DNA of 64,000 nucleotides from Bradyrhizobium diazoefficiens USDA 110 (GCF_000011365.1 NC_004463.1:3148001-3212000); one strand, 5' to 3'. Positions 28,751 through 37,727 are shown, counted from the first letter of the stretch. The notes: a model not told the origin generated them from the letters alone. A program made the numbers and translations.

Positions 28751-29425
28751 ATGATTCCCTGGGAAAAGATCGACACCGCCAAAATCCCCGGCTCCGACGA
28801 AGAGCTCCGTCTGATGCGGCGGGGCAAGGAGTTCTCCATCAAGCTCGGCACCAACGAGCTGATGAACAATCGCCTGTCGGGCTCCGAGGCGGCACTTGCG
28901 ACGCTGGCGGCGAAGCAGATCGAGACGGTCGGAAAGCCCGTCGTCCTGATCGGCGGCCTCGGCATGGGCTTTACGCTGCGCGCGGCGCTGGCCGTGCTCG
29001 GAGCTAAGGCGAAGATCGTGGTGTCCGAGCTCGTGCCGGCGGTGGTTGCCTGGGCGCGAGGTCCGATGGCGGAGGTTTTTGGCGACAGCCTCGACGATCC
29101 CCGTGTCAAGATCCGGGAGACCGACGTTGGAGAAATCATCCGCGCGCAGCGATCGGCCTTCGATGCCATCCTCCTCGACGTCGACAACGGGCCGGAGGGG
29201 CTGACCCGGAAGGGCAATGATGCGCTCTACAACGCGGGCGGGTTGAAGGCGGCCAAGACGGCGCTGCGGCCGGGCGGCGTGCTCGCCGTCTGGTCGTCGG
29301 GGCCCAACCCGGCATTCACCAGGCGCCTAAAGAGCGCGGGTTTCGACGTCAACGAAGTCAACATCCGCGCCACCGGCAGGGGCGGCGGCGCGCGCCATGT
29401 GATCTGGATGGCGAGAAAGCGCTAG
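28751..29425 (+). CDS. Spermidine-synthase-like SAM-dependent methyltransferase-fold protein
   Basis: A 224-residue protein with a Rossmann fold of the spermidine synthase/methyltransferase type: VVLIGGLGMGFTLRAAL (nucleotide-binding glycine loop), IVVSELVPAVVAWARG (acidic end of strand 2), and FDAILLDVDNGPEGL (motif with Asp). The N-terminal MNNRLSGSEAALA matches the lead-in of spermidine-synthase-like proteins. It is shorter than true SpeE (about 290) and lacks the full polyamine gatekeeper region, so a polyamine role is doubtful; it may be a methyltransferase. Its stop overlaps the convergent hydrolase gene by four bases. Confidence 0.82.
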   Translation: MIPWEKIDTAKIPGSDEELRLMRRGKEFSIKLGTNELMNNRLSGSEAALATLAAKQIETVGKPVVLIGGLGMGFTLRAALAVLGAKAKIVVSELVPAVVAWARGPMAEVFGDSLDDPRVKIRETDVGEIIRAQRSAFDAILLDVDNGPEGLTRKGNDALYNAGGLKAAKTALRPGGVLAVWSSGPNPAFTRRLKSAGFDVNEVNIRATGRGGGARHVIWMARKR

Positions 29426-30336
29426 GCAGCCTGTGCTGCCGCTCGACGCGCGTGCTTGTCGATGGCGCCGATGATCTCGGGCCAGAAACGCATCGGCAGC
29501 GCGTGGCCCATGCCTTCGACCATCAACAGCTTTGCGCCCGGAATTGATGCGGCCGTGTCCTTGCCACCTTCGGGATGGACCAGGGGATCAACCGTGCCGT
29601 GGATCACCAGCGTCGGCGTCTTCATGGCATGCAGCCGCTCCTTGCGGCTGCCCGAGGCAAGCACGGCGCGGAGCTGCCGGCCGACACCGGCCGGATTGAG
29701 CCCGCGCGCGAACACGCGCTCGGCACGATCAGGGTCGAGTGCTTCCTCTTCCGGAAAGGCCCCGGCGCGCAACACCTTCCAGGTCTGGCCGTAGCGGACG
29801 ACGAACTCCTCCTTGCTGCGCGGCGGCGGCGCCATCAGCATGGCGGCGGCCTCGCGTGTCGGCGGCGGCACGCGCGGATTGCCCGTCGTCGACATGATCG
29901 AGGTCAGCGAGCGAACGCGCTCGGGAAACGACAGCGTCACCTCCTGCGCGATCATACCGCCCATGGAGGCGCCGACCAGATGCGCCGACTTGATGCCGAG
30001 CGCGTCCATCAGGCCGACGGTGTCCCTGGCCATGTCGATCAGCTTGTAGGTTGCGGCAACGGGAATCCTGAGGAAGCGGAGCTTCAACAGCTCGAGCGGC
30101 GTCAGCCGCTTGCCGCCCGTGAGATGGCTCGATTTGCCGATGTCGCGGTTGTCGAACCGGATCACGCGAAAGCCGTGCACGGCGAGCTGCTCGCAGAACG
30201 CATCGTCCCAATGGATCATCTGCGCCCCGAGCCCCATGATCAGCAGCAGCGGCTCGGCGTTGTCGTTGCCAAAAATCTCGTAGCAAATGTCGATGCCGTT
30301 GGCGCGGACGGTCTGGGGCGGCTGATGGGCGTTCAC
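29422..30336 (-). CDS. Alpha/beta hydrolase
   Basis: A 304-residue alpha/beta hydrolase with a complete triad: nucleophile Ser in VGASMGGMIAQ, Asp in HGTVDPLVHP and His in EGMGHALP. The N-terminal sheet starts IDICYEIFGNDNAEPLLLIMGLGAQ. It has no signal peptide. It is transcribed towards the methyltransferase-like gene (tails overlap by four bases) and away from the PHA synthase genes. The family includes esterases and C-C hydrolases; with the PHA genes starting about 170 bases away it could act on hydroxyacyl esters, but nothing in the sequence proves that. Confidence 0.88.
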   Translation of the reverse strand: MNAHQPPQTVRANGIDICYEIFGNDNAEPLLLIMGLGAQMIHWDDAFCEQLAVHGFRVIRFDNRDIGKSSHLTGGKRLTPLELLKLRFLRIPVAATYKLIDMARDTVGLMDALGIKSAHLVGASMGGMIAQEVTLSFPERVRSLTSIMSTTGNPRVPPPTREAAAMLMAPPPRSKEEFVVRYGQTWKVLRAGAFPEEEALDPDRAERVFARGLNPAGVGRQLRAVLASGSRKERLHAMKTPTLVIHGTVDPLVHPEGGKDTAASIPGAKLLMVEGMGHALPMRFWPEIIGAIDKHARRAAAQAA

Positions 30337-30503
30337 GGGCGCGGTCCCTCCTGCTGATCGATGCTGTATCGCACGGTTTTCCGCCGCAATGAAGCGGCGC
30401 GCGCATCAGCGCACCCGCTGCTTGCCGGTTGACCGGCACCGCGCAACGGTGTGGTATGGCAAAAAAGAAGGGCATCGCAGCTCTCGATACCAGGAGGACG
30501 CCG

Positions 30504-30887
30504 ATGACCGACAAGACCAACGATCCCGTTGCCGTGTGGCAGAAGATGGTTGGCGAGATGGAGAAGGGGTTCAACTCTTTCGCCAATCAAGCCATGTCGT
30601 CGCCTGAGTTCTCGCAAGCGATGAATCGGGCCGGCGGCGTTGCTGCAGGTGCTCAGAAGCAGCTCGGCGAGCTCATGGAGAAATACCTCGTCAGCATGAA
30701 TCTGCCGAGCCGGGAGCAGGTCACGGGTCTTGCGGAACGGCTGCAGTCGATCGAGGTCCAGATCGGCGAGATGAAGTCGATGCTGAGCCAGATGGCGGCA
30801 GGTTCCGGACTGTCGCAAGGCTTCGACGGTGCGCCGCGGCCGCCGCGGACGAAACGCCCGCCCTCCGAAGGCGGAGAGCCCAAATGA
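30504..30887 (+). CDS. Short PHA synthase partner subunit, PhaE/PhaR-like
   Basis: A 127-residue, mostly helical protein ahead of phaC. ATG 30504 has an excellent AGGAGG ribosome site; an upstream in-frame ATG at 30456 would add 16 residues. The C-terminal half (LVSMNLPSREQVTGLAERLQSIEVQIGEMKSML) is the heptad-like segment found at the end of PhaE subunits of class III PHA synthases, followed by a Pro/Arg-rich tail. Typical PhaE is about 350 residues and class IV PhaR about 200, so this is a much reduced form. The stop overlaps the phaC start by four bases (ATGA), supporting a complex with PhaC. Confidence 0.83.
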   Translation: MTDKTNDPVAVWQKMVGEMEKGFNSFANQAMSSPEFSQAMNRAGGVAAGAQKQLGELMEKYLVSMNLPSREQVTGLAERLQSIEVQIGEMKSMLSQMAAGSGLSQGFDGAPRPPRTKRPPSEGGEPK

Positions 30888-31966
30888 ACGCGCCGACGGG
30901 ACTTGATTTCGCTTCCATCCCGGAGCGCATCCAGTCCGAGGTGCAGCGCGCAATCCAGCGCAGCATCAAGGGCGTCGAATATTTCTCGACCTCCGGCCCG
31001 ACGCTCGGCTCGACGCCGAAAGACGTGCTGCATTCACGCGGCACGATGAGCCTCTACCACTATCGGCCGATGTCGGACGAGATCTACCGGGTGCCGGTGC
31101 TGATCGTGATGGCGACCACCAATCGAGGCTACATCCTCGACCTCGTGCCCGGCCAGAGCTTCATCGAGTTCCTCCTGAGGCGCGGCTACGACGTCTACAT
31201 GCTCGACTGGAGCGCGCCGCGTCCGGAAGAGAAGAGCCTGCGCATGGAGGACTACGTCCTCGACTTTATCCCGGATTGCGTCCGCCGCGTGCAGCAGGAT
31301 TCCGGCGAGCAGGACGTCTCCGTCATCGGCTACTGCTTCGGTGGCGTGCTGTCGCTGCTCTACGGCTCGATCCACAAGGACGGGCCAATGAAGAACTTGA
31401 TCTGCTTCACTACGCCGATCGACTTCCGCGAGATGAAGCTGTTCTCCAATTTCTCCGACCGCCGCTATTTCGACGTCGATCGCCTTGTCGACAGCATCGG
31501 CAACGTGCCGCCGGAGATGATCCTGTCCTCGTTCGAGATGCTGCGCCCGGCCTCGCGCACGGTGAGCCAGATCCAGCTCTGGGAAAACATCTGGAACGAC
31601 GAGTTCGTCAAGTCCTACCGGATGTTCGATCGCTGGGCGACCGATACGCTGCCGCTGGCGGGCGAGTATTTCCGCACCATCACCAAGGACCTGATGTGGG
31701 ACAACAAGCTGTTCAACGACACCATGTCGGTCGGCGGCCGTGCGGCGAAGCTCGAGGATATCAAGGTGCCGATCCTGCATGCGGTCGCCGAGCACGACCA
31801 CATCGTGCCCTATGATGCCGCAAAACATTTGATCGCGAAGATTGGATCGGCGGACAAGGAAGAGGTGATGCTGAAGGGCGGGCACGTCTCGCTGGTCGCC
31901 GGCGCCAACGCGGTGAAACGGCTGTGGCCGAAACTGGACTCCTGGCTGGGGAAGAGATCGACATGA
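30884..31966 (+). CDS. phaC: Polyhydroxyalkanoate synthase, class III type
   Basis: A 360-residue PHA synthase, the length of class III/IV PhaC. It polymerises (R)-3-hydroxyacyl-CoA on the granule surface. The lipase-like box carries the catalytic cysteine (Cys151 in GYCFGG), with Asp305 (AEHDHIVP) and His334 (KGGHVSL) completing the triad. The N-terminus lacks the long extension of class I enzymes, and LDWSAPRPEEKSLRMEDY matches the class III core. It is coupled to the short partner subunit upstream and to a GNAT gene downstream by four-base overlaps; a phasin gene follows about 800 bases later. Confidence 0.94.
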   Translation: MNAPTGLDFASIPERIQSEVQRAIQRSIKGVEYFSTSGPTLGSTPKDVLHSRGTMSLYHYRPMSDEIYRVPVLIVMATTNRGYILDLVPGQSFIEFLLRRGYDVYMLDWSAPRPEEKSLRMEDYVLDFIPDCVRRVQQDSGEQDVSVIGYCFGGVLSLLYGSIHKDGPMKNLICFTTPIDFREMKLFSNFSDRRYFDVDRLVDSIGNVPPEMILSSFEMLRPASRTVSQIQLWENIWNDEFVKSYRMFDRWATDTLPLAGEYFRTITKDLMWDNKLFNDTMSVGGRAAKLEDIKVPILHAVAEHDHIVPYDAAKHLIAKIGSADKEEVMLKGGHVSLVAGANAVKRLWPKLDSWLGKRST

Positions 31967-32556
31967 GTGAGCAGCGTTCCTATCCGCGTCAGGTCAAGAC
32001 CGACGCCGGCGAGATCGAGATCCGCTTGATGTCGCCTGCGGACGAAGCCGCGGTGCTCGCCTTTGGCAAGGGCCTGCCGACGCACGATCTGCTCTTCCTG
32101 CCCCGCAACATCAGCGAGCCAAAAGTGCTCTCGGCCTGGGTCAAGGAGATCGAGCGCGGTGCGATCACGAGCCTGCTCGCCGTGAAGGACGGCAAGGTCG
32201 TCGGCTGCGGCACGCTGGTGCGCGATCCGCATTCCTGGTCGCCCCATGTCGGCGAGATTCGCATGGTGGTCTCGCTCGACGTGCGCGGGAAGGGGGTGGG
32301 GCGGGCGCTGTCGCAGGAGACCTTTGCGCTCGCGCTCGGCGCCGGCCTGGAAAAGCTCTCGGTCCAGATGACGGTCGACCAGCAGGCGGCGATCGCGGTG
32401 TTCGAAAGCCTCGGCTTCAAGGCCGAGGCGCTGCTGCGCGACCACGTCCGCGATGTCGACGGCAAGACCCACGACATTGTCGTGCTCGGCCACAACATCG
32501 CGCAGGTCCAGGCCCAGATGGAGGCCTATGGGCTGCCAGGTGCCGTCCAGCTCTAA
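31963..32556 (+). CDS. GNAT-family N-acetyltransferase
   Basis: A 197-residue GNAT protein. The acetyl-CoA loop is seen in EIRMVVSLDVRGKGVGRALSQ, and the later strand-helix is VFESLGFKAEALLRDHVRD. ATG 31963 overlaps the phaC stop by four bases; the frame extends 13 codons further upstream inside phaC, which I reject. The acceptor substrate is unknown. Co-translation with PHA synthase is unusual and could mean acylation of a granule protein or of a small amine, but this is speculation. Confidence 0.87.
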   Translation: MSEQRSYPRQVKTDAGEIEIRLMSPADEAAVLAFGKGLPTHDLLFLPRNISEPKVLSAWVKEIERGAITSLLAVKDGKVVGCGTLVRDPHSWSPHVGEIRMVVSLDVRGKGVGRALSQETFALALGAGLEKLSVQMTVDQQAAIAVFESLGFKAEALLRDHVRDVDGKTHDIVVLGHNIAQVQAQMEAYGLPGAVQL

Positions 32557-32594
32557 AGACCGCGATCAGGCACGCCTTCGCCGGGATTGGTGAG

Positions 32595-32614
32595 GGAGGC
32601 ATCATATTGCCTCC
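32595..32614 (+). terminator. Possible weak terminator after the phaC-GNAT operon
   Basis: A stem with 7-base arms (GGAGGCA / TGCCTCC) and a six-base loop, 38 bases after the GNAT stop. There is no clear T run, so termination would be weak or factor-assisted. Confidence 0.4.
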
Positions 32615-32626
32615 TGTTAAGGCTGT

Positions 32627-32692
32627 TCACGATTTCGTGATACTGCAGTGCAATATGAATGTTGCATCGCACAATTAACTATGCCATATAAG
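32627..32692 (+). promoter_or_regulatory. Phasin promoter with palindromes, candidate PhaR site
   Basis: Three elements are visible upstream of the phasin gene. There is a 14-base perfect palindrome TCACGA-TT-TCGTGA (32627-32640), a TGC-rich inverted repeat TGCAA...TTGCA (32649-32653 and 32662-32666), and a possible -35 (TTGCAT, 32662) with -10 (TATAAG, 32687). PhaR regulators of other alphaproteobacteria bind TGC-rich repeats upstream of phasin genes (established knowledge), so the TGCAA/TTGCA pair overlapping the -35 is a good candidate operator. The region is clearly AT-richer than its surroundings. Confidence 0.5.
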
Positions 32693-32759
32693 CCGTGCCC
32701 CGGGCCAATGCGGACGGGGTGAGCCCATAGCTCAGACCATTGAGGATGGAGAGAACCCC

Positions 32760-33215
32760 ATGACCACTGAAACCAACACCGCTTTCGAGGGCTTCAAGGA
32801 CGCTTTCAAGAACATCCAGAACCTGGAAGTTCCCGAGGCCGCCCGCGAATTCGTCAAGAAGACCGCCAACACCGCCAAGGACCGTGCTGCCGAGGTGTTC
32901 GCTGGCTCCGAGCGCGTGACCGCCGCCGTCGAGAACGCGGTGACCGAGTCCGTCACCGAGGCCGGCAAGATCAGCCGCAACATCCAGCAGGCGATCTACG
33001 AGGACGCTGAAGCGTTCTTCTCGGGCATCGACAAGCTCGCGTCCGCCAAGTCGTTCAGCGAAGCCGTCGAGATCCAGTCGAGCCTGCTCCGCTCCCGCGG
33101 CGAAGCGTTCGTCTCGCGCGCCAAGGCGACCACCGACTATCTCGGCAAGCTCGCCGCCAATGGTGCGAAGTCCGCTCAGGACAACTTTGCCAAGGTCTAC
33201 AACAAGACCGCCTGA
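32760..33215 (+). CDS. Phasin, PHA granule-coat protein
   Basis: A 151-residue, almost wholly helical protein with the phasin-type C-terminal half (SFSEAVEIQSSLLRSRGEAFVSRAKATTDYLGKLAANGAK). It has no cysteine or tryptophan and is rich in Ala, Lys and Glu. Phasins coat polyhydroxyalkanoate granules and control their size and number. Codon use is strongly biased to the preferred C-ending codons, as in highly expressed genes. It has its own promoter region upstream and a strong terminator downstream, so it is a single-gene unit near phaC. Confidence 0.93.
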   Translation: MTTETNTAFEGFKDAFKNIQNLEVPEAAREFVKKTANTAKDRAAEVFAGSERVTAAVENAVTESVTEAGKISRNIQQAIYEDAEAFFSGIDKLASAKSFSEAVEIQSSLLRSRGEAFVSRAKATTDYLGKLAANGAKSAQDNFAKVYNKTA

Positions 33216-33245
33216 TTGCGCGTCGCGTTGATAAACTGAATTTTG

Positions 33246-33273
33246 AGGCCCGCTTCGGCGGGCCTTGTTTTTT
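33246..33273 (+). terminator. Rho-independent terminator after the phasin gene
   Basis: An 8-base GC-rich stem (AGGCCCGC / GCGGGCCT) with a TTCG tetraloop, followed by a T-rich run, 30 bases after the phasin stop. This is a strong intrinsic terminator, consistent with a highly expressed single gene. Confidence 0.93.
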
Positions 33274-33294
33274 GCGCCGCCGTCATCGTCGGTC

Positions 33295-33334
33295 GTCATT
33301 CCGGGTCCGGTCCTGCGGATCGTCCCGGAATGAC
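33295..33334. repeat. 40-base short relative of the 78-base repeat
   Basis: Outer arms GTCATTCCGGG and CCCGGAATGAC (11 bases, perfect) match the ends of the 78-base elements at 25336 and 60370, but the inner hairpins are missing and replaced by about 18 bases. It lies between the phasin terminator and the DUF445 gene. Confidence 0.7.
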
Positions 33335-33350
33335 GTAAGCTCGGTGAATC

Positions 33351-34637
33351 ATGACTTCTCCCGCCACCTTCTCCTTCGACACTCCCGGTGACGCCGAGCG
33401 GGCGGCCGAGTTGCGCCGCGTGAAAGCATTGGCGACGCTGGTGCTGGCCTCGATGCTGGCCTTGTTCGTCGTCGCGAAATGGCTTTTGCCCGTGCATCCT
33501 GTGTTCGGCTTCATCGCGGCCTTCGCAGAAGCCGCGACCATCGGCGGCCTCGCTGACTGGTATGCCGTGGTCGCGCTGTTCAAGCGGCCGCTCGGCCTGC
33601 CGATCCCGCATACCGCGATCATCCAGAGCAACCAGGCCCGCATCGCCGACAAGCTCGGCGAGTTCATCCAGGTGCATTTTCTCGAGGCCGGACCCGTCGA
33701 GGCCAAGCTGAACGAGATCGATTTCGGCTCCTTCGTTGCCGACTGGCTGCGCGATCGCAAGCGCAGCGAGGATCTCGCGCGCTTCGCGCTGCGTTTGTTG
33801 CCGGAGGCCTTCTCCGCGACCGAGACCTCCGGCCTGATGACCTTCATCATCCGCCGCATGTCCTCGCAGCTCCAGGCGATCGACCTCGCGCCGCTCGCCG
33901 CCGGCACGCTGCGCGGCTTCGTTGCGGAAGGGCGGCACCAGATCCTGTTCGACGATCTCCTGCGCGTGATGCATGACACGCTGAACCAGAAAGAGACGAT
34001 GGCGATGATCCGCGAGAAGGTGCGCGCGGAGTTGCCGACCCTGCTCAGGCTCTACCGCGCCGACAAGTTTCTGGTGAACAAGATCGTGGCGTCGGCCACG
34101 GCCTTCTTCAACGAGGTGCGCAGCGATCCCAAGCATCCGTTCCGCGGCGAGTTCGATCGCATGGTGCTGACCTTCGTCGACCGGCTCGGCACCGACCAGG
34201 CCTACATCGATCGCATCGACGGCCTGAAACGCGATCTGCTGGCGCGGCCCGAGCTTGCAGATCTCGCCCGCACCGTCTGGGCCAACACGCGCTCCTTCAT
34301 CGAGCGCAGCGCCTCCGGCGAGACACAGGTGCTTCAGCATCATCTCGTCGGCATGTTCGTCGCCGCGGGCGAGGCGCTCGCCGGCGATGCCGAACTGCGC
34401 GGCGAGATCAACAAGGGTCTGGTGACGGTGCTGCGCAGCTTCGTCGCCGACCAGAAGAGCGGCGTCTCCACCTTCATCTCCGACCAGGTCAAGGCCTGGG
34501 ATATGGCGCAGCTGATTTCGCTGATCGAAATCAACATCGGCCGTGACCTGCAATACATCCGCTTCAACGGCTCGCTGATCGGCGGGCTGGCCGGACTTGC
34601 GCTCTACTCCGTAGAATTCCTGCTTCGATTGCTGTGA
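33351..34637 (+). CDS. DUF445 family membrane-anchored protein
   Basis: A 428-residue protein of the DUF445 (YjiN-like) family. Two hydrophobic segments near the N-terminus (LATLVLASMLALFVVAKWLLP and VFGFIAAFAEAATIGGLADWYAVVALF) are followed by a long helical, charged region with the family stretch LPIPHTAIIQSNQARIADKLGEFI, and a final hydrophobic tail (GSLIGGLAGLALYSVEFLLRLL) that likely returns to the membrane. The family's function is unknown. ATG 33351 follows 16 bases after the short repeat. Nothing links it firmly to the PHA genes other than position. Confidence 0.9.
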   Translation: MTSPATFSFDTPGDAERAAELRRVKALATLVLASMLALFVVAKWLLPVHPVFGFIAAFAEAATIGGLADWYAVVALFKRPLGLPIPHTAIIQSNQARIADKLGEFIQVHFLEAGPVEAKLNEIDFGSFVADWLRDRKRSEDLARFALRLLPEAFSATETSGLMTFIIRRMSSQLQAIDLAPLAAGTLRGFVAEGRHQILFDDLLRVMHDTLNQKETMAMIREKVRAELPTLLRLYRADKFLVNKIVASATAFFNEVRSDPKHPFRGEFDRMVLTFVDRLGTDQAYIDRIDGLKRDLLARPELADLARTVWANTRSFIERSASGETQVLQHHLVGMFVAAGEALAGDAELRGEINKGLVTVLRSFVADQKSGVSTFISDQVKAWDMAQLISLIEINIGRDLQYIRFNGSLIGGLAGLALYSVEFLLRLL

Positions 34638-34825
34638 CTTTTGCGTCACTGACGTTAGCATTAACGCGCGGGCCTATTGTGGCCCCGCGTCTCTCCCGCT
34701 TGAATGTCGGGCACCGGCCGCCTAGCTGATTCATGTTGCGCTGCGGAACGTTCAAGAAGCCGGCGTATTGGAATTCATGCCCATTTGCCGGCATCGCGGC
34801 CGGCGCCGTCCCAAGGGAAACATTG

Positions 34826-35596
34826 ATGACCGCTACTGCCCAGACGCTGCGTCCGCCGTCCCGTACCCTGATGTTTCTGGAAGGGCGCGCGATCCACGAG
34901 TTCGGCGCATTCCTCGGCGCGCTGCCACTGCTGAGCCTCGCGCCGCGCGGCGATGGGCATCCGGTGCTGGTGCTGCCGGGCCTTGTGGCCTCCGACGCGT
35001 CCACGCGCGCGCTACGCACCTTTCTGTCAGGCAAGGGCTACGCGGTGAGTGGCTGGCGCCAGGGCCGCAACTACGGCCTGCGTCCGGGCGTGCAGCATGC
35101 GATGGTCGACCTGGTCCAGGAGCTCAGCGACACGCATGGCCGCAAGATCAGCCTGGTCGGCTGGAGCCTCGGCGGCCTCTATGCGCGCCAGCTCGCCAAG
35201 ATGATGCCCGAGCGCGTGCGCCAGGTGATCACCCTCGGCAGCCCCTTTGCCGGCGATCCGCGTTCCACCAATGCCTGGCGTGTCTATGAATGGGCGAGCG
35301 GGCAGAAGGCCGATCAGGTCGATCCGCGCTTCGGCGGCGAACTCGCCGTTCCGCCGCCGGTGCCGACCACCGCCATCTTCAGCCGCACCGACGGCGTCTG
35401 CGCCTGGCAGGGCTGCATGGAGAAGTCCGGCGCGCAGACCGAGAGCATCGAGATCGAGAGCAGCCATTGCGGCATGGGGCATCACCCGGCTGCGGTTTAC
35501 GCTGTCGCCGACCGGCTTGCGCAGAAGGAAGGCCAGTGGAAGCCCTTCGACCGCAGCGGCTGGCGCAGCCTGGCGTATCCCGATCCGCATAGGTAG
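34826..35596 (+). CDS. Alpha/beta hydrolase, paralogue of the lipase-like protein at 21904
   Basis: A 256-residue alpha/beta hydrolase with nucleophile elbow GWSLGG, likely acid in SRTDGVCAW and likely His in SSHCGMGHH. It shares GDGHPVL-LPG-ASD, the GWSLGG-YAR region, the ITLGSPFA stretch and the ADRLAQ-EG-W-PFDR ending with the protein encoded at 21904-22704. I start it at ATG 34826 (MTATAQTLRPP); the frame opens 31 codons earlier but without family similarity. It is a single gene, with a 188-base gap before it in which I see no other gene, and a repeat cluster after it. Confidence 0.87.
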   Translation: MTATAQTLRPPSRTLMFLEGRAIHEFGAFLGALPLLSLAPRGDGHPVLVLPGLVASDASTRALRTFLSGKGYAVSGWRQGRNYGLRPGVQHAMVDLVQELSDTHGRKISLVGWSLGGLYARQLAKMMPERVRQVITLGSPFAGDPRSTNAWRVYEWASGQKADQVDPRFGGELAVPPPVPTTAIFSRTDGVCAWQGCMEKSGAQTESIEIESSHCGMGHHPAAVYAVADRLAQKEGQWKPFDRSGWRSLAYPDPHR

Positions 35597-35603
35597 CTTC
35601 TTT

Positions 35604-35733
35604 GCCTCTCCCCGCGTGCGGGGAGAGGCCGGATTGCATCGAAGATGCAATCCGGGTGAGGGGGAGTCTCCGCGAGTCCGTCTCTTACCGTTTTTGCAGA
35701 AGCAGCCCTCTCCCCGTAAGAACGGGGAGAGGG
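35604..35733. repeat. Cluster of three palindromes (REP-like intergenic element)
   Basis: Three perfect hairpins in 130 bases, each with 12-base arms: 35604-35629 (GCCTCTCCCCGC), 35629-35655 (CCGGATTGCATC) and 35706-35733 (CCCTCTCCCCGT). The first and third share the CTCTCCCCG core also found at 7467, 53066 and 58750-58899. It lies between the hydrolase and paaX and may also end the hydrolase transcript. Confidence 0.8.
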
Positions 35734-35794
35734 AGAGTAACGGCGTCGCTCCCGTCCATTGTCGCGCCTGCACCAAACGCGCTATGCCTCGCAC

Positions 35795-36658
35795 ATGGCG
35801 CATCCGCTCTCCCGCATCATCGACCAGCTCAAGCGCGAACCGTCGCGCACCGGCTCCATCGTCATCACCGTGTTCGGCGACGCCATCGTGCCGCGCGGGG
35901 GCTCGGTGTGGCTCGGCACGCTGCTGGAATTCTTCGAGAGCCTGGACATCGACAGCGGGGTGGTGCGCACCGCGATGTCGCGCCTGGCGGCTGACGGCTG
36001 GCTGACGCGTGAAAAGGTCGGCCGCAACAGTTTCTATCGTCTCGCCGACAAGGGCCACCAGACCTTCGAGGCCGCGACGCGCCACATCTACGATCCGCCG
36101 CCGTCGGACTGGACCGGGCGTTTCGAGCTGCTGCTGATCAATGGCGAGGACCGCGACGCCTCGCGCGAGGCGCTGCGCAATGCCGGCTTCGGCAGTCCGC
36201 TGCCCGGCGTGTGGGTTGCGCCGTCGGGCGTGCCGGTGCCGGATGAGGCTGCGGGCGCTATCCGTCTCGAGGTCTCCGCGGAGGACGACAGCGGGCGCCG
36301 CCTGCTCAGCGCAAGCTGGCCGCTCGATCGCACCGCGGATGCCTATCTGAAGTTCATGAAGACGTTCGAGCCGCTGCGCACCGCGATCGGCCGCGGAACG
36401 ACTCTCTCCGACGCCGACGCCTTCACCGCGCGGATCCTGCTGATCCACCACTATCGCCGCGTCGTGCTGCGCGATCCGCTGCTGCCCGAGAGCCTGCTGC
36501 CTGCGGATTGGCCGGGCAGGGCCGCCCGCGAACTCTGCGGCGAGATCTATCGCGCGCTGCTTGCTCCGTCCGAACAATGGCTTGATGGCCATGGAACCAA
36601 TGAAAAAGGGCCATTGCCGGCGGCGCGAAAACTCCTGGAACGGAGGTTCGGCGCCTGA
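35795..36658 (+). CDS. paaX: PaaX-family transcriptional repressor of phenylacetate catabolism
   Basis: A 287-residue PaaX protein. The N-terminal winged-helix (SIVITVFGDAIVPRGGSVWLG, then GVVRTAMSRLAADGWLTREKVGRNSFYRL) is followed by the PaaX core and C-terminal domains (ILLIHHYRRVVLRDPLLP). PaaX repressors bind paa promoters and are released by phenylacetyl-CoA (established for E. coli). I start at ATG 35795 (MAHPLSRI); an in-frame start at 35759 adds 12 residues. It lies 76 bases upstream of paaA in the same direction, with a palindromic candidate operator in between. Confidence 0.93.
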   Translation: MAHPLSRIIDQLKREPSRTGSIVITVFGDAIVPRGGSVWLGTLLEFFESLDIDSGVVRTAMSRLAADGWLTREKVGRNSFYRLADKGHQTFEAATRHIYDPPPSDWTGRFELLLINGEDRDASREALRNAGFGSPLPGVWVAPSGVPVPDEAAGAIRLEVSAEDDSGRRLLSASWPLDRTADAYLKFMKTFEPLRTAIGRGTTLSDADAFTARILLIHHYRRVVLRDPLLPESLLPADWPGRAARELCGEIYRALLAPSEQWLDGHGTNEKGPLPAARKLLERRFGA

Positions 36659-36666
36659 CCTTTATG

Positions 36667-36708
36667 TTACAGAAATATCTTGCATGACGTAATTTCTGTT
36701 ATATATTA
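36667..36708 (+). promoter_or_regulatory. paa operon promoter with candidate PaaX operator
   Basis: A strikingly AT-rich 45-base stretch between paaX and paaA. An inverted repeat ACAGAAAT (36669-36676) / ATTTCTGT (36692-36699) has perfect 8-base arms whose centres lie 23 bases apart. Between and beside them sit a possible -35 (TTGCAT, 36680) and -10 (TATATT, 36702) spaced by 16 bases. Bound repressor would cover the promoter, as expected for PaaX control. Confidence 0.6.
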
Positions 36709-36734
36709 TCTCCCAATAAAACGGGAGGATGCGC

Positions 36735-37727
<993 letters not shown>

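Noticed and set aside
28751..29425. Calling this gene a true spermidine synthase (speE)
   Set aside because: It is about 65 residues short of SpeE and lacks an obvious polyamine gatekeeper segment, so only the fold is called.
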